From Methanomicrobiales archaeon (GTDB lineage: Archaea; Halobacteriota; Methanomicrobia; Methanomicrobiales; Methanoculleaceae), in contig JAAZIF010000099.1 of NCBI GenBank assembly GCA_012510335.1, forward strand, positions 1 to 12,379: a stretch of 12,379 bases of DNA, given 5' to 3'. The notes below the pieces were generated by a model. That model did not search any database, was not told where the DNA came from, and worked only from the letters and a program-made list of their open reading frames with translations. Position numbers and translations under genes: made by a program. Positions 1-6,581 of this stretch are shown piece after piece; position 1 is the stretch's first letter, and the number at the start of each line of letters is the position of its first letter.

Positions 1-767
1 ACCGTTGCCTCCATGATCCTGAGCGCTTCCCTGTAGTCGGATCGGGAGACGAAGGGGAGCATATGGTCGGCCATGGAGTAAGAACCCATCCCGCCGGTGT
101 TCGGCCCGACATCCCCCTCGTAGGCCCGTTTGTGATCCTGCACGAGCGGCATGGGCACCAGGTGTTCGCCATCGACGAACGCCTGGAGGGTGAACTCCTC
201 CCCGAACAACCGTTCCTCCAGGACGACGTCGCCACCGATCTGCCTGATGTACTCGATCGCTCCTGGTGCATCGACGTGCTCGCCCATGATCCGCACACCC
301 TTCCCCCCGGTGAGCCCGATGGGTTTGATCGCAAGGTCTCCGTCACGGGCCTCGATGAACCGTCGCGCCTCCTCCGGGTCATGGCAGATGCGGTACTCCG
401 GGCAGCCTGCGATGTTGTGCCGCTCCATCAGGCGACGGCAGAATGCTTTATCTGTCTCGATCCGGGCCGCCGCGCGGCCCGGGCCCACGCAGGGTATCCC
501 CGCCGCCTCAAGATGATCGACGATGCCTGCTTCAAGAGGAGCCTCCGGTCCTATGACGGCAGCATCAAGCTCGTTTTTGGTGGCAAATCTCACAATCTCC
601 GGAACATGAGTGATCCTCTCCAGGAGCACCCGCCCTGCGAGCCGGGCTATCCCGGGGTTCTTTCGTGGCATGACAGAGTATATTCTCACGCCGCTGTTGC
701 AGGAGAGCGCCCTGGTGATCGCATGCTCCCTGCCACCACCACCTACAACGAGAACTTTCATATCCAT
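1..767 (-). CDS. purD: Phosphoribosylamine-glycine ligase (GAR synthetase), 3' end outside window
   Basis: PurD joins 5-phosphoribosylamine and glycine with ATP, the second step of cytosolic purine synthesis. The reading frame is open from the start codon to the left edge, giving about 255 residues of a family usually near 430, so the C-terminal part lies outside. Seen: an N-terminal nucleotide-fold glycine cluster (KVLVVGGGGREHAI), the IGPEAPLEAG segment, an ATP-grasp glycine-rich stretch (KPIGLTGGKGV), and the family signature around HKRAYEGDVGPNTGGMG near residues 215-230. Two in-frame ATGs exist, at 767 and 761; the second begins MKVLVVGG, as most PurD proteins do. No clear ribosome-binding site precedes either. 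The gene starts about 25 bp after the pyrE stop on the same strand, so co-transcription with pyrE and carS is likely. The identification is very secure; only the exact start is open. Confidence 0.96.
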   Translation of the reverse strand, partial: MDMKVLVVGGGGREHAITRALSCNSGVRIYSVMPRKNPGIARLAGRVLLERITHVPEIVRFATKNELDAAVIGPEAPLEAGIVDHLEAAGIPCVGPGRAAARIETDKAFCRRLMERHNIAGCPEYRICHDPEEARRFIEARDGDLAIKPIGLTGGKGVRIMGEHVDAPGAIEYIRQIGGDVVLEERLFGEEFTLQAFVDGEHLVPMPLVQDHKRAYEGDVGPNTGGMGSYSMADHMLPFVSRSDYREALRIMEAT

Positions 768-792
768 CTATTTGCTCGCTCTTAAAAAATGC

Positions 793-1305
793 TTATCCGT
801 TCAACAGCTCGCTGACCCGCACAAGTGCAGAGAGGGAAGCGCCTTTCTTTGCCAGCGTCTCACCCGCGCCCACCTCCCGGTCTACGACGGTAACCACCTG
901 ATCGACATGTGCGCCCGCTACACGTAGCGCCTCAATACCATAGAGGGCGCTTCCCCCGGACGTGGTAACATCCTCGACCAGCAGCACATCCCTGCTGTTC
1001 ACGTCGCCGATGATCGTCCCGGATTTGCCGTGGCCTTTCTCCTCTTTTCTGATGATCGCATACGGCCGGCCGCTCGCAAGCGAGACGGCGACGGCGATCG
1101 GCACGGCGCCGACCGCCACCCCGGCCACCATATCAAAATCCCAGCCCCCGGAAATGGCTTTTCCTATCGCCGCAAGGACGACGGGGTTTGTGGTTGCAGC
1201 CTTGATATCGATGTAGTAGGAACTCCGGGCTCCCGATGCGAGGAGAAAATCCCCGAACTCGATAGCCCCGCTCTCAAGCAGCAATGTTGCAATTGGGTTT
1301 ACCAT
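793..1305 (-). CDS. pyrE: Orotate phosphoribosyltransferase
   Basis: PyrE converts orotate and PRPP to orotidine 5'-monophosphate, the fifth step of de novo pyrimidine synthesis, in the cytosol. The 170-residue product is a normal length for archaeal PyrE. Seen: the type I phosphoribosyltransferase PRPP-binding loop VLLVEDVTTSGGSA at residues 107-120, the flexible catalytic loop RKEEKGHGKSG at 86-96, and the N-terminal LASGARSSYYIDIK segment at 22-35, which matches the orotate-binding region. Its ATG overlaps the end of carS by 7 bases (ATGGTAA), and no ribosome-binding site is obvious, so translational coupling to carS is likely. purD follows 25 bp downstream. Sharing a transcript with one pyrimidine, one purine and one lipid gene suggests co-regulation of general biosynthesis, which is an inference. 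Function is confident. Confidence 0.96.
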   Translation of the reverse strand: MVNPIATLLLESGAIEFGDFLLASGARSSYYIDIKAATTNPVVLAAIGKAISGGWDFDMVAGVAVGAVPIAVAVSLASGRPYAIIRKEEKGHGKSGTIIGDVNSRDVLLVEDVTTSGGSALYGIEALRVAGAHVDQVVTVVDREVGAGETLAKKGASLSALVRVSELLNG

Positions 1306-1862
1306 GGTACTTCTTTAACTCCTATATAGTAGCCGATAATATTCACCGCCCGGTGGAGAAGAGGTGTTACGATGACGATCCAGGCCGCAATGGGTAATGT
1401 AATATTCTCAAAGAACCACAAGGGATAAGCCAGGAGAATGAGCAGGAAGGAACCGATAACCAGGTCATACTGGTCAGCCAGGAACCAGGACTCACCCCTC
1501 TCCTTACCGAGTCTCCGCTTTAAGAAACTCTTTGCGAGGTCGCCGAGGAGTGCGCCTGTTGCAAGCAGCGTAACAGAGAGGAGGGTCTGCTGTGGGAGTG
1601 CGGCCAGGTTAAACGATGACCGGGCCCAGATCTCGATGAGACCTGCAAGTATACCGCAGAGGGCGCCGGCGAAGAATCCTCTGTATGTCTTGCCGTCGCC
1701 AAATATCCTTCTGCCGTCACTGAAGACCCTGCCGGAATCGATGGGTGTCCCGCCGCCGAAGACTGCGGCCGCTGAGTTCGGTACGTATGCCGGAATCATA
1801 ATCCAGAGCGCCGCCAGAAGCGAAAAGATCCATTGCCCGATGGCAGTATCCTTAAGTATCAA
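1299..1862 (-). CDS. carS: CDP-archaeol synthase (CarS / DUF46 family)
   Basis: CarS transfers CMP from CTP to 2,3-di-O-geranylgeranylglyceryl phosphate, giving CDP-archaeol, the activated intermediate for archaeal polar head groups. It is an integral membrane enzyme. Seen in 187 residues: several hydrophobic segments (about 10-28, 63-80, 92-107, 135-152, 155-170), the N-terminal PAYVPNSAAAVFGGGTPIDSGR, GDGKTYRG at 55-62, GDLAKSFLKRR at 107-117, and ADQYDLVIG at 129-137. All are typical of the family. No ATG lies near the N-terminus; the start is a TTG at 1862. A TATA-like element at 1879-1889 lies about 22-25 bp upstream, so the transcript may be leaderless and start at or near the TTG. The gene overlaps pyrE by 7 bp and is divergent from the Tes-family gene. 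The function is secure; the start is less so. Confidence 0.92.
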   Translation of the reverse strand: MILKDTAIGQWIFSLLAALWIMIPAYVPNSAAAVFGGGTPIDSGRVFSDGRRIFGDGKTYRGFFAGALCGILAGLIEIWARSSFNLAALPQQTLLSVTLLATGALLGDLAKSFLKRRLGKERGESWFLADQYDLVIGSFLLILLAYPLWFFENITLPIAAWIVIVTPLLHRAVNIIGYYIGVKEVPW

Positions 1863-1878
1863 TACTTAGTACAATCAG

Positions 1879-1889
1879 TAAATATAAAG
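1879..1889. promoter_or_regulatory. Shared TATA-like element between carS and tes
   Basis: The sequence TAAATATAAAG reads as a TATA box in both directions (TTTATATTTA on the minus strand). Leftward it lies about 22-25 bp from the carS TTG at 1862, consistent with a leaderless carS mRNA. Rightward it predicts a transcript start near 1910, which gives a short leader carrying GGTGAG at 1933-1938 before the ATG at 1942 of the radical SAM gene. Assigned by position and composition only. Confidence 0.55.
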
Positions 1890-1931
1890 ATTAAGATATC
1901 GAAGCATGAGATACGAACGAATAATGGGCAA

Positions 1932-1938
1932 GGGTGAG
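1932..1938 (+). promoter_or_regulatory. Ribosome-binding site that decides the tes start
   Basis: GGGTGAG lies 3 bases before the ATG at 1942 and matches the archaeal 16S 3' end complement (GGTGA). The upstream in-frame ATG at 1906 has no such site and lies before or at the predicted transcript start, so the shorter protein is favoured. Confidence 0.6.
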
Positions 1939-1941
1939 AGA

Positions 1942-3411
1942 ATGTTGATTAAAAAGACAAAAAGCCTCTGTCCCACATGCGGCAACGTGCTCGATGCCGA
2001 TGTCGTCGAGGAGGGGGGAGAGGTCTGGCTGGTCCGTACCTGCCCTGATCACGGCACCTACCGCGGACTTTACTGGTCGGATGCCGAGATGTATCGAAGG
2101 TTTGATGCCTACGAGAGCATCGGGGGCGGGATCCTGAACCCTCAGACGACTGTTTCATCGGCCGGATGCCCGAATGACTGCGGCATCTGTCCGAATCACA
2201 GATCAACGACGCTGCTTGCCAATATCGACCTGACGAACCGGTGTAACCTCGATTGTGATTTCTGTTTTGCGAACGCCCGGGCATGCGGCTACGTCTATGA
2301 ACCGACCTTTGATCAGGTTGTCAAGATGATGCGCATGCTGCGCGAGGAAAAACCTGTGCCGGCTCCCGCCGTCCAGTTCTCGGGGGGTGAACCGACGATG
2401 CGCGACGATCTTCCCGAGATCATCAGGAAGGCGAGGGAGCTCGGGCTGACCCAGGTGCAGGTTGCGACAAACGGTATCAGGATCGCACAGCATCCCGACT
2501 ATATCGCAGAGCTCAAGGAGGCCGGGCTCTCAACCGTCTACCTACACTTTGATGGGGTTACCCGGGAGACCAACTCAAAGCTCGCCAGCGACCTGCGGGC
2601 CATAGAGAACTGCGAGAAGACCGGCATGGGGGTGGTGCTGGTGCCCACGGTAATCAACGGCAGGAACGATCACGAGGTGGGCGCTATCATCAGGTATGCC
2701 GCAGAACACATCGAGACCATCCGGGGCGTAAACTTCCAGCCGGTGGCGTTCACGGGGGCTGCAAGCGAGGACAATGTCAGGGAAGAGCGCATAACCATAC
2801 CAGGGCTTGCAGATCGGATCGAAGAACAGACTGACGGTATAATCAAGAAAGATTACTTCTACCCGGTGCCCTGTGTTGTCCCGATCTCAAGACTGGTCGA
2901 GGCCTATACGGGCAAACCCCAGGTTACGTTCACCACGCACCAGCACTGCGGTGCTGCGACCTACGTCTTTGTAACCGATGAGGGGATGATCCCGATCAAC
3001 GAGATGGTGGATGTTGACGCCTTCTTTGAGTCGATCGAGAAGATGGCAGCAAAACTCGCGAAGGGTGGATCGATCAACAAATATATGACGCTTGTCGAGG
3101 GTGTCAGGGATCTCTACACCTCCACGAGGAGGCGGGAGCAGAAGAATACGGCGGAGTTCCTGAAACTGATAGGAAAGGCCCTTCTCCTGCAGAACTTCGA
3201 GGCCTTGCGTGATTTCCACTGGAACGCCCTCTTCGTTGGCACCATGCATTTCATGGACGCTTATAACTACGACCTTTCCCGGGTGCAGCGATGCTGTATC
3301 CACTACGCGACTCCCGACGGTCGCCTGATCCCGTTCTGCACCTATAACAGCGGTCCCGTCTACCGGGAGAAGGTCTGGAAAGCATTCGCTCAAACCCTGA
3401 CGAACGAGTGA
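1942..3411 (+). CDS. tes: Radical SAM protein of the Tes family, probable tetraether lipid synthase
   Basis: Known of the family: Tes (studied as MJ0619 and MA_1486) uses S-adenosylmethionine and iron-sulfur clusters to couple the tails of two archaeol-type lipids into membrane-spanning tetraethers. Seen in this 489-residue product: an N-terminal CPTCG pair (C10, C13) with C34 in RTCPDHG, which resembles a small metal ribbon; a first CX3CX2C (C76, C80, C83); the canonical radical SAM CX3CX2C CNLDCDFC (C101, C105, C108); the SAM-binding FSGGEPT; and a Cys-rich C-terminus (RCCIHYATPDGRLIPFC) suited to an auxiliary cluster. The frame opens at an ATG at 1906, but I prefer 1942, where MLIKKTKSLCPTCG follows GGTGAG by a few bases and the predicted transcript begins near 1910. 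Being divergent from carS, another lipid gene, supports a lipid role. A paralog acting on another substrate cannot be excluded; an older proposal for MJ0619 was methanopterin methylation. Confidence 0.82.
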   Translation: MLIKKTKSLCPTCGNVLDADVVEEGGEVWLVRTCPDHGTYRGLYWSDAEMYRRFDAYESIGGGILNPQTTVSSAGCPNDCGICPNHRSTTLLANIDLTNRCNLDCDFCFANARACGYVYEPTFDQVVKMMRMLREEKPVPAPAVQFSGGEPTMRDDLPEIIRKARELGLTQVQVATNGIRIAQHPDYIAELKEAGLSTVYLHFDGVTRETNSKLASDLRAIENCEKTGMGVVLVPTVINGRNDHEVGAIIRYAAEHIETIRGVNFQPVAFTGAASEDNVREERITIPGLADRIEEQTDGIIKKDYFYPVPCVVPISRLVEAYTGKPQVTFTTHQHCGAATYVFVTDEGMIPINEMVDVDAFFESIEKMAAKLAKGGSINKYMTLVEGVRDLYTSTRRREQKNTAEFLKLIGKALLLQNFEALRDFHWNALFVGTMHFMDAYNYDLSRVQRCCIHYATPDGRLIPFCTYNSGPVYREKVWKAFAQTLTNE

Positions 3412-3474
3412 GAGTCCATATGTGCTGGCTGCGGGGATCCTCGTCAGCGTAATCGGGGGAGTTTACGGTGCCGC

Positions 3475-4461
3475 TCACGGAAACGGGAGTTTATACCCCT
3501 CGCTCCCCTGGACGGCGAGCGCGGCGATGGCGAGATCCTGTATGGCAAGCCCCGTGGAGTCGAATATCGTGATGGCGTCCAGGGATGACCGCCCCTTCTT
3601 CCCGGTGACGACCTCGCCGAGGGTTCCTGTCAGTCGATCGGGGTCGTAGCGGCCTGTGCTTACCGGCACGTTGATCTCACCTGAATGGATAGCCTGGCTG
3701 CGATCGTCGACGAATACTTCTGCCTCTTGCAGTAGCACAGGATCCAGTTCCTGCTTTCCGGGTGCATCGGCGCCAATCGCGTTGATGTGTGTCCCGTCAT
3801 GGATCCATTCCGCCATGATGAGCGGTGTTATAGACGGCGTCGCTGTGGTCAGCACATCACAGTCACAGGCGTGTTCAATAGATACGCTCCGGGCGTTGTA
3901 TTCCTCGTAACGTGCTGCAAACGCCTCTGCGTGCTTCTCTGTCCTGCTCCAGACCCGGATCTCCTCGACCGCGAGCGCCGCAATCGTCGCCTCTACCAGC
4001 GCTTCACTCTGCCTCCCGGCCCCTATGACACCGAGGGCGATGGTTTGCCGGGGCGCGAGGTATCTTGCCGCCACAGCACCCGCCGCCCCGGTGCGCATAG
4101 CCGTAAGTTCGGTGGAGTTGATGATTGCCTTCGGGGCGCCGGTCTCCACATCGATGAAGACGGTGAGCGCCATGACTGTAGGAAGACCCCGGGCGCGGTT
4201 ATGTGGGTTGACGTTGACGATCTTGACCCCCGCAAGCCCGAGCTCTGGGAGGTATGCAGGCATAGTCCGGAAGTCCCCGCTCCCAACAAGCTCCACGTAG
4301 ACCTTCGGTGGCATCCGGGCATCCCCTCTTCCATGCTCCGCAAACACCGCCTCAATAACCCTGTTCACCTCGGTGTAGGGCGGATATCCGGAATGGACCG
4401 GGTAGTAAATCATGTGTTGATCATCCCTGTAGGTAGAGTACGGGTACAGGTATACATGCAC
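3475..4461 (-). CDS. Ornithine cyclodeaminase / mu-crystallin family; possible alanine dehydrogenase
   Basis: Family members are NAD(P)-dependent enzymes. Archaeal ones include L-alanine dehydrogenase (AF1665 type) and ornithine cyclodeaminase, and sequence alone does not settle which this is. Seen in 328 residues: MPPK at 50-53 with the lysine expected in substrate binding, INSTELTAMRTGAAGAVAA at about 115-132 (the family's RTGAA motif), the Rossmann IGAGRQ at 146-151, and IGADAPGKQELD further on. Length is normal. The listed start is a GTG with GGAG five bases before it. An internal ATG at 4413 (MIYYPVHSGYPP) is also possible and would shorten the protein by 16 residues. The gene is convergent with tes (63 bp between stops). 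Upstream lie about 510 bp without a convincing gene, so it is probably monocistronic. Three small hairpins occur in the putative leader. Confidence 0.85.
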   Translation of the reverse strand: MHVYLYPYSTYRDDQHMIYYPVHSGYPPYTEVNRVIEAVFAEHGRGDARMPPKVYVELVGSGDFRTMPAYLPELGLAGVKIVNVNPHNRARGLPTVMALTVFIDVETGAPKAIINSTELTAMRTGAAGAVAARYLAPRQTIALGVIGAGRQSEALVEATIAALAVEEIRVWSRTEKHAEAFAARYEEYNARSVSIEHACDCDVLTTATPSITPLIMAEWIHDGTHINAIGADAPGKQELDPVLLQEAEVFVDDRSQAIHSGEINVPVSTGRYDPDRLTGTLGEVVTGKKGRSSLDAITIFDSTGLAIQDLAIAALAVQGSEGYKLPFP

Positions 4462-4974
4462 CGTATCTCCGGTCCACCGGAGGGATTAACCTGCTGGTGC
4501 AAGGGGGGGCAGAGCCTGGAGCGCGGAGGAGCCTTTGAGGGGGCAACAGGAGATCGCCATAATATGGGTATGGTTTGATTACCCCTGCAGATGAACGCGC
4601 TCCCCTTCCCCGATCCTATCCGGATCGCTCCTGCTTTTGCGATCGGCAGTACCGCTTCTGCCGGCGCGTACAGAATAATATTGATTTTAGTCCGCCTCAT
4701 GCCAAGAATTTATTTAGAAGCATTTATGGTTAGCATGTTAAATTCTTCATAACGCAGATGCCCGGCAAACGCAACCGACCTGTATGGGTAGAGGTCCGCG
4801 ATCCCCCTGAAGAAGTCAAAATGCAGTCGCAAAACCCGGCGCCCCACCTGAGCAGCGGGCCGTATGACCGACCTGCGGGGGCGGTGTGCCGGCAGAGCCC
4901 TCCGGGGCAGATGATACTGGGGCACGGGATGCTGTATTAGGGATCGATCGTCTCTTCCTACAAAGCGCTCGCCG
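4462..4974. other. Gene-poor intergenic region between the dehydrogenase and the pilin-like gene
   Basis: No ORF here has convincing protein character. AT-rich stretches at about 4708-4735 could act as a TATA region in either direction, and leftward transcription from there would give the dehydrogenase mRNA a leader of about 240 nt. Three inverted repeats lie in that leader: CCGGT/ACCGG at 4469-4480, next to the GGAG of the GTG start; CGATCC/GGATCG at 4611-4627; and CGGCAG/CTGCCG at 4644-4663. I recognise no known riboswitch. The remainder (4758-4974) has open frames of random-looking composition. Confidence 0.5.
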
Positions 4975-5487
4975 GTGACCATCAGGGATGAGCGCGCGCT
5001 CTCACATACGCACGCCACACTACTGATGGTTGCCCTCACCATCATCCTCGCCGCCCTCCTCCTGCTGATCCTGCTCGGGATGATACCCTCCTGGTCGTGG
5101 GCAAAGCCCGCGCAACCGCCGATCATCATCACCGATGTCATCCATACCAGCGCTGAGACAGGGAAGCTGACGCATGCAAGCAGGGTCTTTCTCCTGAACA
5201 ACGGGAGCGTGTCCTACATGAACGACGACCTGAAGGCAGTCTTTTACAAAAACGACCAACCGATTGTGACCGTCGAGACCCTGAACGGTCATCTCCTCAT
5301 CAACTCGCATCACTATGGAGTGCGGTATATCAAGGGCGAGGGCTGCCGCACCCGGTACTGGAACCCGGGCGAGGAGATGGAGGTGGATCTCTCTGATGGC
5401 ACCATAAATCCGGGCGCGAAGGTTGCTGTGAAGATCATAGATAAAAAGACAGGGAAGGTGATCTCAAAGCATGAGGTGGTGGCGTGA
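4975..5487 (+). CDS. Archaeal type IV pilin-like (DUF1628-like) protein
   Basis: This is a 170-residue protein with a pilin-type N-terminus: a short charged leader (MTIRDER), then ALSHTHA, then a hydrophobic stretch at about 14-36 (LLMVALTIILAALLLLILLG). In canonical archaeal pilins the equivalent is a cleavage point before AVSPVIG followed by MVALTVILAA, so the match is clear but the first mature residues are degenerate. The rest is a beta-rich extracellular-type domain: VFLLNNGSVSY, YWNPGEEMEVDLSDG and a C-terminal KIIDKKTGKVIS. Such proteins are inserted by Sec, may be cleaved by a pilin-type signal peptidase, and sit in surface filaments or the membrane. The start is a GTG; no ATG is available before the hydrophobic core. 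Its stop overlaps the longest frame of the following stress protein gene (GTGA), suggesting coupling. No partner pilus assembly genes are in view. Confidence 0.72.
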   Translation: MTIRDERALSHTHATLLMVALTIILAALLLLILLGMIPSWSWAKPAQPPIIITDVIHTSAETGKLTHASRVFLLNNGSVSYMNDDLKAVFYKNDQPIVTVETLNGHLLINSHHYGVRYIKGEGCRTRYWNPGEEMEVDLSDGTINPGAKVAVKIIDKKTGKVISKHEVVA

Positions 5488-5540
5488 GGGAGCGGATCCA
5501 TATACCATCTATTTTTCATCAGCACGCTCCTAAACATTTT

Positions 5541-6014
5541 ATGTTCAAAACGCTGCTTGTGGCGGTCGATGGGTCTCTGATCAGCCGCCAGGCGCTCGAA
5601 GAGGCGCTGGGCGTCGCCCGCGCCATGCAGGCATCCATGCATGCCGTACATGTCATCCAGACCGACGTATACCCGGCGATGATCCCGGGCAGCTTCGAGC
5701 CCCCGGACATCGCCCGGCAGGCTGTCCTTGACTCGCTCGAACGGGAGGCTGACGAGATCCTTGCAGATACGGAGCGACAGGCTGCCGCTGTCGGTATCCA
5801 TATAACCCTGCACAAACGCTTGGGCCACCCTGGAGCGGAGATCACCGCGCTGGCAAAGGAACTTGCCGCAGACCTGACAGTGGTCGGATCGCACGGCAGG
5901 GGCCGCCTCGATCGCCTCTTCCTCGGGAGCGTCAGTTCCTACGTCGTCGATAACGCGAGATCGACGGTCATGGTTGTCAGGGCGCGGCCGACCGCACAAG
6001 ACCGCGAGCGATGA
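5541..6014 (+). CDS. Universal stress protein (UspA domain)
   Basis: This is a single-domain UspA-family protein of the ATP-binding type, a small cytosolic protein usually linked to stress adaptation. From the ATG at 5541 the product is 157 residues, beginning MFKTLLVAVDGS, the usual start of the family. The C-terminal nucleotide-binding signature G-x2-G-x9-G-S is complete in GSHGRGRLDRLFLGS at 116-130. The frame opens earlier, at a GTG at 5484 overlapping the pilin-like stop, with an AGGTGG-like site before it. That would add 19 residues (beginning MRERIHIPS) with no family resemblance. I prefer 5541, which follows an AT-rich stretch at 5507-5520 that could be a TATA box for a leaderless transcript. 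The 3' end overlaps the convergent DUF99 gene by 38 bp. Confidence 0.9.
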   Translation: MFKTLLVAVDGSLISRQALEEALGVARAMQASMHAVHVIQTDVYPAMIPGSFEPPDIARQAVLDSLEREADEILADTERQAAAVGIHITLHKRLGHPGAEITALAKELAADLTVVGSHGRGRLDRLFLGSVSSYVVDNARSTVMVVRARPTAQDRER

Positions 6015-6540
6015 GGCGCGCCACCCTTACCGGTTCCGGCACCCTCCCCTCGTACGTAAAGTCGTTGCAGAGCCTCTCCGCATCCTCCTGCGAGAGGCCG
6101 TAAGGGCGGATGAAGAGATCGTAGCCTGTGTGGAGCCTGACGGGAATCCGGTCGCCTAGCCGCTGGTATGCCGCGAGCCTCCCGGCATCCCCGGGGAAGT
6201 GGCGGCTGATATCCTCTTCGAGCCCCTCAGACCCCTCGTATGTGGTGACGATGACCGGAAGACCTGTAGCGTCCTGCACCGCCTCCGGGTCGATTACGTT
6301 GTACCAGGCGATGACGCATCCGCTGATCATCATGAGGTTGATGTCCCGGCGCCCAAGACGGCTGAAGAGCCGGATTATTGCATCGGTTGCATCTGACCCC
6401 CCCACGGTCACCCGCGCGAATGCCGCCCCGTCGATCAGGAGATCCTTTCGCATGACGATGCCGGCGAGGGTGGACTCTTCCCGACCGGAGTAGCTCTCAG
6501 CGATACCAAGAACCCGGAGCCCGGGTTTGGCTACATGCAT
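5977..6540 (-). CDS. DUF99 family protein (UPF0215)
   Basis: The 187-residue product begins MHVAKPGLRVLGIAES and carries the family hallmark GIAESYSGREESTLAGIVMR at residues 12-31, followed by LLIDGAAFARVTVGGSDATD and the hydrophobic LMMISGCVIAWYNVID. DUF99 proteins are widespread in archaea and have been compared in fold with endonuclease V; their role is not established, and I do not assign one. Length is normal for the family. The ATG at 6540 has no ribosome-binding site. An AT-rich TATA-like stretch at about 6563-6578 lies roughly 27 bp upstream, suggesting a leaderless mRNA. The gene is divergent from the glycosyltransferase and convergent with the stress protein, sharing 38 bp of coding sequence with the latter. 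Confidence 0.9.
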   Translation of the reverse strand: MHVAKPGLRVLGIAESYSGREESTLAGIVMRKDLLIDGAAFARVTVGGSDATDAIIRLFSRLGRRDINLMMISGCVIAWYNVIDPEAVQDATGLPVIVTTYEGSEGLEEDISRHFPGDAGRLAAYQRLGDRIPVRLHTGYDLFIRPYGLSQEDAERLCNDFTYEGRVPEPVRVARLIARGLVRSAAP

Positions 6541-6581
6541 ACGAAGCCCTTATGTCTCCCGATCGAATAATAGTTATACCC
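6541..6581. promoter_or_regulatory. Divergent promoter between DUF99 and the glycosyltransferase
   Basis: This short AT-rich interval holds CTTATG around 6550-6555 (rightward) and TATAACTATTATTC on the minus strand around 6564-6577. Each lies about 25-30 bp from the ATG it would serve (6582 and 6540), and neither ATG has a Shine-Dalgarno match. The two promoters would overlap. Assigned from spacing and composition. Confidence 0.45.

Noticed and set aside
63..785. A 240-codon plus-strand frame.
   Set aside because: It is antisense to purD, whose family motifs are unmistakable.
4410..4700. A 96-codon minus-strand frame beginning MRRTKINIILYAPAEAV, with an AT-rich stretch upstream.
   Set aside because: It overlaps the dehydrogenase start in another frame and its second half looks random. 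It is more likely part of the leader, though a short peptide is not impossible.
4758..4940. A 60-codon plus-strand frame upstream of the pilin-like gene.
   Set aside because: It is proline/glycine/arginine-rich with no ribosome-binding site or family resemblance.
4710..5201. A 163-codon minus-strand frame over the intergenic region and the pilin-like gene.
   Set aside because: It is antisense to the convincing pilin-type N-terminus, and its translation is arginine-rich and random-looking.
5313..5999. A 228-codon minus-strand frame opposite the stress protein gene.
   Set aside because: The plus strand encodes a complete UspA domain; this frame has no recognisable features.
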